Assembly: GCA_018897395.1 (NCBI GenBank)
Contig: JAHIKV010000279.1
Span: 1 to 23,635, forward strand
Origin: Planctomycetota bacterium
GTDB lineage: Bacteria; Planctomycetota; Planctomycetia; Pirellulales; Thermoguttaceae
DNA: 23,635 bases
Direction of reading: 5' to 3'
Under the pieces are notes generated by a model. The model ran no database searches. It saw nothing but the letters and a program-made list of their open reading frames with translations, and was not told the origin of the DNA. A program made the translations under genes and the position numbers. The stretch's first letter is position 1, and each line of letters starts with the position of its first letter. Shown here piece by piece: positions 12,525-19,479 of this stretch.

Positions 12525-14030
12525 TCAGTTGGCCAGCGTTTGCAGGGCACGCTTGACGGTGAAGTGACCGCCCGCGTCGCGAACACCGATGCTGCGGTTC
12601 GTTGAACCGTTCGCCTCGGGAAAGCGCGAGGCAACGCGGCCGCTGGAACCGACGGCGACCAGGAGGGTGGAAGAAGATGAGGTCGCAACGCCCACCGGAA
12701 CGGTGAGGAAGACCAGTCCGAACCCGGCCAGCAGTCCGCCCGCCACTCCGCAAAGCGCGATCGTGATCCGGCCCGGTTCTACGGGACGGATGCCGGCGTC
12801 GGGCGAGTCGATGCGGCTGATCAGACTGGTGGCTTTGGCACTGGCACGGGCGGCGCGGGCCTCGGCCAGATTCCCCTCGGCACGCTCCAGCAGCACTCCC
12901 CGATTCTTCGTGCTGGCCGCTTGATTGGCGTATTCGGCCCTCACGTCGGCCAGATTTTGCAGTCGTCGGTTGGTCTTCGCCAGTTGGTCATCGAGCAACA
13001 AACGGCGTTCGGTACAGAGCCGCAGTTCGATCTCGATGCCGCGCCGGACGACGGCCAGCTCCTTGTACAGGTTTCGGTCGATTTCCTCCTCGGTCACTCG
13101 GGCCGCGCGCACCTTCGGGTGATCGGCCGACATCGTTCCCAGCAGCGCGGCGGTGCGGAGTTGGGCGTCGATCAGGCCGTCTTTCAGCCGTCGCAGCGAT
13201 CCGTGGGATTTCAGAAGCTGGCTGGGCGCGGCCGCCAGCCGGCTCGGGTCGCTCTGCGCCTCGATCACCACGGCGAGCAATTCCCGGTTGACTTTTTCCG
13301 TCGTGGCGTTCTCGCGGAGTTGAGCGCGGATTTCCTCGCCGCTGCGCCGCAGGGCGCTGTCGCTGCTGGCCATCTCCTGCATCGAACGCAACTCGGCCAG
13401 GTCGCTGCCCAAGCGATGCTCGGTCGCGGCCAACGCCGAGGTGGCCTCGTCCAGATCGGCCTTGGCCAGGCGGACTGTTTTCGTCAACTCCTCGGTCATG
13501 CTCTCCGCCTTCGCGTCGCGAAGCTGCATGAACCGAGCGCGGAGCTGCTTGAAGAGGGCCTCGTTCAGCGCCACGGATCGGGCGCGATCTTCCGTCCTGA
13601 CGTTTAGATAGAAAACCTCGGTTTTGCCGAACTCGGCCCCTTTCGGCGGAACGAGCTTGACGTTCTTTCGGGCCTCGGCGACGTCTTCGTCGGTGGGCCA
13701 CGCTTCCGGCTTTTTGCAGCCGGCCGGCGGTCCGACCTCGGCCAGCGCCGCGGTCAGCACGCCGCGGCTGCGGACCACTTCGAGGATCGTCTCTTGGACG
13801 GTTTTCATCTCTTCGGGATAGCTGAACTTGCCCGGCTCTTTCGTGGCGCTGAAGGCATCGTTGCGGACGATTAACGCCTGCGAGGCCTCCCAGGTCGATT
13901 CGTGCAGCAAGGCGTAAACGCACACGGCCGCGGCAATCACGACGGCGGGCAGGAGCCACAACGCGACGTGCTCGCGCAACAGTTGGAGCAGTTGCCTCGG
14001 ACTTAGAACTGTAGGCTGAGAAAAGTGCAT
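12525..14030 (-). CDS. Wzz-like polysaccharide chain-length / co-polymerase protein
   Basis: A 501-aa inner-membrane protein. An N-terminal transmembrane helix (about residues 24-42) leads into a large periplasmic part full of Leu/Glu/Arg heptads (coiled coil), with a second helix near residue 430 (ALCGVAGGLLAGFGLVFL). This is the layout of Wzz/co-polymerases that set polymer length or gate export. No tyrosine-kinase domain is attached. A Ser/Gly-rich tail of about 55 residues after the last helix is unusual. It is convergent with the nucleotidyltransferase gene, with 6 bp between the stops. The start lacks a clear ribosome binding site. Confidence 0.78.
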   Translation of the reverse strand: MHFSQPTVLSPRQLLQLLREHVALWLLPAVVIAAAVCVYALLHESTWEASQALIVRNDAFSATKEPGKFSYPEEMKTVQETILEVVRSRGVLTAALAEVGPPAGCKKPEAWPTDEDVAEARKNVKLVPPKGAEFGKTEVFYLNVRTEDRARSVALNEALFKQLRARFMQLRDAKAESMTEELTKTVRLAKADLDEATSALAATEHRLGSDLAELRSMQEMASSDSALRRSGEEIRAQLRENATTEKVNRELLAVVIEAQSDPSRLAAAPSQLLKSHGSLRRLKDGLIDAQLRTAALLGTMSADHPKVRAARVTEEEIDRNLYKELAVVRRGIEIELRLCTERRLLLDDQLAKTNRRLQNLADVRAEYANQAASTKNRGVLLERAEGNLAEARAARASAKATSLISRIDSPDAGIRPVEPGRITIALCGVAGGLLAGFGLVFLTVPVGVATSSSSTLLVAVGSSGRVASRFPEANGSTNRSIGVRDAGGHFTVKRALQTLAN

Positions 14031-14080
14031 TGCGATCGGTGCTCGGTTAAGGTTGTTCGGAATGAGTGGCTCTCAATGTT

Positions 14081-14139
14081 GGGGTGGCAGTTGTACTGCC
14101 ACCCCGAATACGCGGGTGCGGCAGTACAACTGCCGCACC
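14081..14139. repeat. Two adjacent hairpins with mutually complementary cores
   Basis: GGGGTGGCAGT/TGT/ACTGCCACCCC (14081-14105) and GGTGCGGCAGT/ACA/ACTGCCGCACC (14115-14139) each have an 11-bp stem. The 15-base core of the first is the exact reverse complement of that of the second, so the two can also pair with one another. Confidence 0.75.
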
Positions 14140-14145
14140 AACACG

Positions 14146-14239
14146 GTAGGGGGCGATTCCAGCCGCCGAGACTCCAGCGAACACGCGGCGAAGTCCCGGC
14201 GACCACAATCCTTTTTCGGCGACTGGAGCCGCCTCCTAC
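14146..14239. repeat. Imperfect inverted repeat of 23-bp arms
   Basis: Arms 14146-14168 and 14217-14239 match at 19 of 23 positions and begin with GTAGG on each strand. The 48-bp centre has no coding function. It looks like a non-autonomous element; GTAG ends recall REP-type heads. Confidence 0.6.
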
Positions 14240-14410
14240 CTGGTTGAAGAACGCCGCCGGTCGAAAACGAACGCCGGCAGTGCCATTGTTCGGATGCAAA
14301 GCGGGTGCCGGGGAGGTCGTCGGAGGGCGGTCCAGTCGATACAACCCCAGACAGAACAAGCACTTAATGCGTCCCGGCTGCGACCCTGGCGGCAGTCGAG
14401 AATTCGGCCG

Positions 14411-14450
14411 CGTTGCCCTGGCGCAACGGCTTGTTGCCCTTCGGCAACGC
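14411..14450. repeat. Tandem GTTGCC hairpins
   Basis: GTTGC...GCAAC (14412-14427) is followed by GTTGCC-CTTC-GGCAAC (14433-14448). Short stems, no T-run. Confidence 0.4.
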
Positions 14451-14663
14451 GTCTTCGGCCCCCGCCGCGGGCATATCCGCCACATGGGAAAAAACGACTT
14501 GCTTATCCCGTGGCATGACAGAGAGTTGTCATAGGTAAGGAGTACCCAGTGGGTTGCGCCAATGGCCAACGGCTCGCACCACCGGCCATCGCGGGAAATA
14601 GTTGACAAAAACATTAGAGGTCGCCGTACCACCATTCACAATCTCAAACTACCGGTCCCTCCA

Positions 14664-15791
14664 ATGCGAGTACGTTGCTTGACCGCGCTGAAAAAACTGG
14701 CGCCGTACGCCGACGATTGGGAACGATTGGCCGAGGGCATGCCGTTTCGGAGCTGGACGTGGCTCCAGCACTGGTGGCGGCATTACGGCCCGCAAGACAA
14801 CGACGCCGCGCGGCAGCGGCTGGCGGTGTTGTGCGTCTTCGACGCCCGCACGTTGGTCGGCATTGCCCCATGGTATTATGAATACTCCGCGATCCGCGGC
14901 CGGACGTTGCGCCCGTTGGGGTCCGGCGAAGTCTGTTCCGACTATCTGGGCGTGCTCTGCCAGCCGGGGCGGGAAGAGGCCGTCGCGGGCACATTGACCG
15001 ACTACCTCGTGACCAACGCGCAAGACGACGATCCCGACGCCCTGCATTGGGACTTGTTGCAACTCGACGGCGTCGACGCCGAGGACCACGTCATGTCGTT
15101 GCTGGCCCATTGCCTGGCCATCTCCGGTTGTTCGGTCCATCGTCGGGCGGGAATGAACTGTTGGCGGCTGGACTTGCCTGCCGATTGGGACGCCTACGTC
15201 GAATCGCTCAGCAAGAACCTCCGCCGCGACGTGCGGCGGTTGGAGCGGGACTTGCTCGACACCGGCCGGGCGGTGCTGCACGCAGTCGAACGGCTCGAAG
15301 AGTTGCCTCACGCTATGGACATCCTCGTCGACTTGCACCAACGGCGGCGGAATATGTTGGGCGAAAACGGCTGTTTCGACTCGGAACGGTTCCTCGGCTT
15401 CTACCGCGACGTCGTGCCCGACTTGCTCCGCAACGGACGGCTGCACTTATTCTGGCTCGAACTGGACGGAAAACCCGTGGCGGCGGAATTTCAACTGGCC
15501 GGCGGCGGTGTCCTGTATGCCTATCAAGCGGGTGTGGACCCCGAGGCATTGCAGTATCAGCCGGGGAAACTGCTGTACATGAGTGTGTTGCGGCGGGCGA
15601 TCGAGGGCGGCTATCGGGCATTCGATTTTCTCCGCGGAGACGAGCCGTACAAGGCCCGATTCGGCGCCCGGCCGCGGCCCAGCGTGGAGTATCGCGTCGC
15701 ACCCTCGAGGGCCGTCGCCCAGCTCCGCCACAACCTCTGGCTGGCCGGAAGCAACGTCAAAGACTGGGTGAAGAAAGGGATTAGGAATTAG
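14664..15791 (+). CDS. GNAT-fold acetyltransferase of the CelD/FemAB-like type
   Basis: A 375-aa protein of the Acetyltransf_6 family: W...A...PFRSWTWLQHWW start, a GSGEVCSDYLGV strand, LSKNLRRDVRRLERDL in the middle, and FWLELDGKPVAAEFQL with the FDFLRGDEPYKARFG end block shared with CelD/BcsL proteins of polysaccharide loci. It probably acylates a sugar or a peptide-like carrier in the cytoplasm. A second copy of the fold lies at 22233-23414. The frame is open from 14562, but ATG 14664 begins the conserved part; neither has a good ribosome binding site. The stop lies within a heptamer array, so the last residues are repeat-encoded. Confidence 0.82.
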   Translation: MRVRCLTALKKLAPYADDWERLAEGMPFRSWTWLQHWWRHYGPQDNDAARQRLAVLCVFDARTLVGIAPWYYEYSAIRGRTLRPLGSGEVCSDYLGVLCQPGREEAVAGTLTDYLVTNAQDDDPDALHWDLLQLDGVDAEDHVMSLLAHCLAISGCSVHRRAGMNCWRLDLPADWDAYVESLSKNLRRDVRRLERDLLDTGRAVLHAVERLEELPHAMDILVDLHQRRRNMLGENGCFDSERFLGFYRDVVPDLLRNGRLHLFWLELDGKPVAAEFQLAGGGVLYAYQAGVDPEALQYQPGKLLYMSVLRRAIEGGYRAFDFLRGDEPYKARFGARPRPSVEYRVAPSRAVAQLRHNLWLAGSNVKDWVKKGIRN

Positions 15792-15818
15792 GGATTGGGG
15801 ATTAGGAGTCAGGAATTG
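15777..15818. repeat. Heptamer array overlapping the acetyltransferase stop
   Basis: Six 7-mers: GGGATTA, GGAATTA, GGGATTG, GGGATTA, GGAGTCA, GGAATTG. The TAG at 15789-15791 lies within the array. Confidence 0.8.
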
Positions 15819-15889
15819 CGAACGACTGGTGTGAGGTTAGTCTGGATCATTCGCCTTGATCGCGAGTGCTTCATGATTTCTCCCGGCTC

Positions 15890-15917
15890 TAATCCCTAAT
15901 CCCCAATCCCTAATCCC
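15890..15917. repeat. Heptamer array in inverted orientation
   Basis: Four units, TAATCCC, TAATCCC, CAATCCC, TAATCCC, immediately before the deacetylase start. It is the complement of the 15777 array, so the two could pair across the 71-bp gap between them. The array fills most of the deacetylase leader. Confidence 0.8.
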
Positions 15918-15927
15918 TTACTTAACC

Positions 15928-16884
15928 ATGCCGTTCTGGAAACTACTACTGCTGAACCTGTACTACCACGCCACTCGTCCGGCGCGGTCGTGGCGCAATC
16001 GGAAGCAGGCCGCTCGGGGCCGCTCGCCGGCGATCGTTCTATACTGGCATCGGATCGCCGACGATCGGGCCACCCCGTGGACCGCCTCCAACGCGACGTT
16101 CGTCCGGCAGGTTAGTTGGCTGAGAAAACGCTTTCAATTGGTCTCGCTTGCCGAGGCGCAGCACCGGATCAGGCAAGGCTACAACCACCGGCCGTGCGTC
16201 AGCGTCACGTTCGACGACGGTTACGCCGACAATTGCCGACGGGCCATCCCTTGGCTGATCGAGCAACAAATCCCCTGCACGTATTTCGTCACCTTGCGGA
16301 ACGTCCTGGAGGGAGAGCCGTTTTCGCACGACCTGGCGCTGGGACACCGCTTCGAGCCGAACGGCATGGAGCAGCTTCGGGCGATGGCGCGGGCGGGAGT
16401 GGAGATCGGCGCCCATACCTACACCCATCCCGATTTGTCCTCCATCGCCGATCCCCGTATGCTCCGCCGCGAAGTGGTCGCGGCCAAGGAAGAGTTGCAG
16501 GCGGCGCTCGGCCGGCCGGTCCGTTATTTCGCCTTCCCCTTCGGACAATACGCCAACCTCAGTCCGGAGGCGTTCGAGACGGCCAAGCAGGCCGGCTACG
16601 CGGCCGCCTGTTCGGCCTACGGAGGGTTCAATTTTCCCGGCGACGACCCCTTCCACCTGCAACGGATCGCCGTCGACGACACCATGATCCGCCTGAAGAA
16701 CTGGGTCACGATGGATCCGCGAAAACTCCGCACGCGACGATATGAATATCAGGGGTTCGGGAGTTTAGCCGCCGCGTCCACGCGGCGCCAGAATGATCCG
16801 AAGCCGGGGAACAGTGGAAGTGGAATTATCGTCGGCGGTATAAGTGAAACTTCATGCCTGATCCATGACACCTCTGACCACTGA
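15928..16884 (+). CDS. Polysaccharide deacetylase (NodB-like)
   Basis: A 318-aa protein that removes acetyl groups from N-acetylated polysaccharide. The NodB core has TFDDGYADN (94-102, with catalytic and metal Asp), GAHTYTHPDL (161-170, two metal His) and RYFAFPFG (199-206), and ends near residue 275. The N-terminal basic-hydrophobic stretch may be a short membrane-associated segment. Residues about 279-318 are not NodB: they are encoded by one half of a REP-type hairpin pair and by a heptamer array that supplies the stop. ATG 15928 is preceded by repeats and has no standard ribosome binding site. Confidence 0.85.
   Translation: MPFWKLLLLNLYYHATRPARSWRNRKQAARGRSPAIVLYWHRIADDRATPWTASNATFVRQVSWLRKRFQLVSLAEAQHRIRQGYNHRPCVSVTFDDGYADNCRRAIPWLIEQQIPCTYFVTLRNVLEGEPFSHDLALGHRFEPNGMEQLRAMARAGVEIGAHTYTHPDLSSIADPRMLRREVVAAKEELQAALGRPVRYFAFPFGQYANLSPEAFETAKQAGYAAACSAYGGFNFPGDDPFHLQRIAVDDTMIRLKNWVTMDPRKLRTRRYEYQGFGSLAAASTRRQNDPKPGNSGSGIIVGGISETSCLIHDTSDH
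16764..16787 (-). repeat. REP-like hairpin (left half of an inverted pair)
   Basis: TTTAGCC (16764-16770), overlapping by one base the stem CGCCGCG/CGCGGCG (16770-16776, 16781-16787) around TCCA. It is coding within the deacetylase tail. The partner lies at 16901-16924 in opposite orientation, and the pair forms a 161-bp REPIN-like unit. Confidence 0.65.
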
Positions 16885-16890
16885 TACCTG
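16870..16890. repeat. Heptamer array overlapping the deacetylase stop
   Basis: ACCTCTG, ACCACTG, ATACCTG, continuing as ACCCTTC. The TGA (16882-16884) lies inside. Confidence 0.7.
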
Positions 16891-16900
16891 ACCCTTCTGA

Positions 16901-16924
16901 CGCCGCGTGGACGCGGCGGCTAAA
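16901..16924 (+). repeat. REP-like hairpin (right half of an inverted pair)
   Basis: CGCCGCG/TGGA/CGCGGCG (16901-16918) followed by GGCTAAA (16918-16924). It is the reverse complement of the 16764 copy. Confidence 0.65.
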
Positions 16925-16930
16925 CTACCC

Positions 16931-16951
16931 GACACTGACCTCTGACCCCCA
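16931..16951. repeat. Heptamer array preceding the flippase start
   Basis: GACACTG, ACCTCTG, ACCCCCA. The last unit overlaps the A of ATG 16951. The same unit type (ACCTCTG) occurs at 16870 on the other side of the hairpin, as if one array had been split by the hairpin. Confidence 0.65.
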
Positions 16952-18498
16952 TGCCCCCCCCCTTCGACAATCCCGAACATCCGGCCTCGCCCGCCCCGCT
17001 GCGGACCGACACGCTACTGGACAGCGTGCTGATCCTGTTGGCGCTGACGGTGGTGCAACGGATGGTCGGTTTCGTCCGCGCGGTCCTCTTTTGCCGCTGG
17101 CTCGACGCCGAGCAGTTGGGGCTATGGGACATGGCCTTCAGTTTCCTGTTGGTCGCTGCGCCGCTTGCGGTGATGGCGATTCCCGGGGCGTTCGGCCGTT
17201 ATCTCGAAAACTATCGCCAACAGGGACAACTCCGCACGTTTCTGCGGCGGGCGGCCCTCGCCTGCGGGGGACTGGGCGCGGCCGCCTGCATCGCCGTCGC
17301 GTTGACGAGAAGATGGATATCGCTGCTGATTTTCGGGACCGAGTCGCAATCCGACCTGGTCGCCTTGGCGGCCGGTTGCCTGGCGGCGGTGATCGCCTAC
17401 AACTTCCTGATCGAATTGTGCGTCGCCTTGCGCAACATCCGGCTGTCGTCCGCGATGCAACTGACCAACAGCGTCGCCTTCGCCGCGCTGGGGCTGGGAC
17501 TGATGCTGGGGTGGCAATGCTCGGCCAAGAGCGTGCTGCTCGGCTACGGCGGATCGTGTCTGATCGCCGCGTTGCTGGCCGTCTGTTGCTTGCGCGGGGT
17601 GTGGCGGACATCGCCCCGCCCGGCCCTGCCAATGCAGCAGGCCGCACTCTGGTCGAAGGTGGCGCCCTTCGCCGCCTGGGTGCTGATGGTCAGCCTGTTG
17701 ATGAACCTCTTCGAGGTCGTCGATCGTTACATGATTATCCACTTCTCCGGCGCGTCGGTCGACCGGGCGTTGGACCTGGTGGGCAACTACCACGCCTCGC
17801 GCGTGGCGCCGATGCTGCTGGTCTCGATGGCCGCCATATTGGCCGCGATGATTACCCCGCACTTGAGTCACGATTGGGAGGCCGGCCGGCGCGAGCAGGT
17901 CGCCTCGCGGTTGCGACTGCTCCTGAAAATCTTCGGTCTGGGACTGTTCGCGGCGGCCGTGGCGGTGGTCGTCGTCGCACCGCTGCTGTTCGACTTTGCG
18001 TTCAAGGGAAAGTTTCCCGGCGGTTTAACCGTGCTGCCTTGGACGCTGGTCTATTGCTGCTGGTTCGGCACCTTGATGATCGCACAGAATTTCTTGTTGT
18101 GCGCCGAGAAGGCGCGGCTCGGCAGCGCGGCATTGCTGGGCGGGCTGGCGCTGAACGTGCCGCTGAATCTACTGCTCCTGCCGCGATTGGGTCTGGAAGG
18201 GGCGGTGCTGGCCACTGCCGCCGCAAACGCACTTGCCCTCGGGCTGGTCTGCCTGTTCAACCGCCGGCTCGGTTTCCATCTCGACGACGGCGCGCGGCTG
18301 GTGATGGTGTTGCCGATGGTGGTTTGCCTCGGCCCCTGGGTATCGGTGTTGGTTCTGGCGGCGGTCGCCGCCGAGGCCTTCTGGGGTACGCGGTTGTTCT
18401 CGCCCGAGGAAAAGCAACGGCTCGCCGAGCGGCTGAACGATTTCGGCAAGCGGTACGGACTGGAGCGTTTTGCATCCAGGAGGGTGGCACGACCCTGA
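16951..18498 (+). CDS. Oligosaccharide flippase (Wzx/MurJ/MATE-like superfamily)
   Basis: A 515-aa protein with about 14 transmembrane helices, of the MOP flippase superfamily that moves lipid-linked oligosaccharides across the inner membrane. The first helix block (VVQRMVGFVRAVLFCRWLDAEQLGLWDMAFS) is typical: conserved Gly near the start, then the L/G/W of the loop. The C-terminal part has paired helices with GLEGAVLATAAANALALGLVCL, the usual late-helix pattern. It probably exports the polymer unit for the ligase/polymerase at 10381. The start is ATG 16951. Its leader is a heptamer tract with no Shine-Dalgarno, which is unusual. Confidence 0.82.
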   Translation: MPPPFDNPEHPASPAPLRTDTLLDSVLILLALTVVQRMVGFVRAVLFCRWLDAEQLGLWDMAFSFLLVAAPLAVMAIPGAFGRYLENYRQQGQLRTFLRRAALACGGLGAAACIAVALTRRWISLLIFGTESQSDLVALAAGCLAAVIAYNFLIELCVALRNIRLSSAMQLTNSVAFAALGLGLMLGWQCSAKSVLLGYGGSCLIAALLAVCCLRGVWRTSPRPALPMQQAALWSKVAPFAAWVLMVSLLMNLFEVVDRYMIIHFSGASVDRALDLVGNYHASRVAPMLLVSMAAILAAMITPHLSHDWEAGRREQVASRLRLLLKIFGLGLFAAAVAVVVVAPLLFDFAFKGKFPGGLTVLPWTLVYCCWFGTLMIAQNFLLCAEKARLGSAALLGGLALNVPLNLLLLPRLGLEGAVLATAAANALALGLVCLFNRRLGFHLDDGARLVMVLPMVVCLGPWVSVLVLAAVAAEAFWGTRLFSPEEKQRLAERLNDFGKRYGLERFASRRVARP

Positions 18499-18800
18499 GC
18501 GCAGCGAAGGGCGTGTTTCAGGCTTTGCCGGCAGTCTCAGAGAGAAATACGTGTTGGTCAGCAACTCGTCGATTTTCCAATTTCAGCCCCATTTCCCCTT
18601 GGCGGGGGGGTGTTGCATCGGCAAGATAGGCAAACCCGTTTGACCGACGGAAGGCGGGAAACCGACTCAACGCAATCCGTCCACGTCCCGTATTTTCAAA
18701 GAGCGACGCACCGGCCGAAATCTCCGGCGACGGTCATCCTACCGGCCGCGGACTGCGTCTTCAAGTTCAAGAATTGGGCCACCAATTCGCTCGGCGGAAA
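18499..18800. other. Intergenic region before a tiny gene
   Basis: Nothing is recognised with confidence. A short frame running to 18804 ends in FKFKNWATNSLGGK and overlaps the next start by four bases, which might be a remnant of an upstream partner gene, but the support is too thin to call it. Confidence 0.4.
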
Positions 18801-18920
18801 ATGAAAGGCACGGCGACGGTTCGGCTGGCCGATGGCACGCTCTGCAATGCCGAGATACACTGGTTTGAAGCACACGGCATTGGTCGCAAGGATTTCAAAA
18901 TCAAGAGGGTTGTCCGATGA
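18801..18920 (+). CDS. 39-aa basic protein, partner of the 75-aa gene
   Basis: A very short gene: ATG at 18801, TGA at 18918-18920. The product reads like a compact beta-strand/loop/strand domain (TATVRLADGTLCNAEIHWFE, then AHGIGRKDFKIKR). The EIHWFEAHGIGRKDFKIKR stretch looks conserved, and I recall similar short proteins with an HWYEAHG motif in cyanobacteria and planctomycetes. Function unknown. Its stop overlaps the next ATG (ATGA), so the two genes are translationally coupled. The start is chosen because there is no other ATG in frame upstream within the obvious limits; the ribosome binding site is weak. Confidence 0.7.
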   Translation: MKGTATVRLADGTLCNAEIHWFEAHGIGRKDFKIKRVVR

Positions 18921-19144
18921 GCGATTATGTAATTTGCATTGACAACGGCGGTACTCCCGCAAGCCTGATTCTGGGCAAAGTCTATCGCAGATTGCCCGAC
19001 GCGGAGGCGGAGACTCACGATATGCTTCGCGTTGTGGACGAGGACGCATCCGAACCGGACGGCTATCTCTATCCCGTCTCGATCTTTGCCCCGATCGAGT
19101 TGCCGGAATCCGCCCGCCGGGCACTGGCAGTGGCAAGCAATTGA
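18917..19144 (+). CDS. 75-aa hypothetical protein, coupled to the 39-aa gene
   Basis: A small protein with no named domain that I can assign. YVICIDNGG, then ASLILGKVYRRLPDAEAE, DMLRVVDEDASEPDGYLYPVSIFAPIELP looks like an all-beta, SH3-like fold with a clear hydrophobic core. The start is ATGA-overlapped with the preceding gene. The pair looks like another accessory two-gene module, possibly toxin-antitoxin-like, but that is only suggested by size and coupling. A heptamer pair (AGAATTA, GGGATTG) directly follows its stop at 19144-19157. Confidence 0.7.
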   Translation: MSDYVICIDNGGTPASLILGKVYRRLPDAEAETHDMLRVVDEDASEPDGYLYPVSIFAPIELPESARRALAVASN

Positions 19145-19157
19145 GAATTAGGGATTG
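19144..19157. repeat. Two heptamers at the stop of the 75-aa gene
   Basis: AGAATTA and GGGATTG, starting at the last base of the stop codon. They closely resemble the units of the 15777 array. Confidence 0.5.
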
Positions 19158-19479
19158 CGTCCGCGGGATACCGTCTTACCCAAGACCAGATTGTCACCGT
19201 CTAGGAGAATTGCGCGCCGAAAAGAGCTACGTCCCCTTTTTCGTCTCTATTTCCTTTCGAGCCATTGTCTTGTCTCCTTGCTTATGTAGTATTTGACCAA
19301 TTCCGACGAGTCGAAACGGACGAGTTGAAACTAGGACGCAGATAGTATTGGCAAACTAATATGTTAAAAACTAGCTGCGTCCCCTTTTTTCTTCCTTTTT
19401 TCTTCCGGCAAGCGCTTCGGACTAGACCGCTTGACCGCCATCGTTGGTCGCTAAACGCCAATTAACAACATGTTTTCAG
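19158..19479. other. Intergenic region with two near-identical 16-mers
   Basis: GCTACGTCCCCTTTTT (19226-19241) and GCTGCGTCCCCTTTTT (19374-19389) are direct repeats 148 bp apart, differing at one base. The rest is AT-rich and shows no gene. It separates the small plus-strand pair from the minus-strand operon and may serve as its 3' flank. Confidence 0.55.

Larger units (their letters stand above)
14031..14663. other. Repeat-rich intergenic region
   Basis: No gene is supported here. The 630 bp between the divergent Wzz-like and acetyltransferase genes hold the paired hairpins at 14081-14139, the inverted repeat at 14146-14239 and two GTTGCC hairpins at about 14411-14450. Short frames in this stretch are repeat artefacts. 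Confidence 0.6.

Noticed and set aside
18610..18804. Short frame ending FKFKNWATNSLGGK before the 39-aa gene
   Set aside because: The end overlaps the next ATG, which is suggestive, but the first two thirds look random and no family could be recognised.
19226..19389. The two CGTCCCCTTTTT 16-mers as intrinsic terminators
   Set aside because: They have T-runs but no GC stem in front, so they are listed only as direct repeats.
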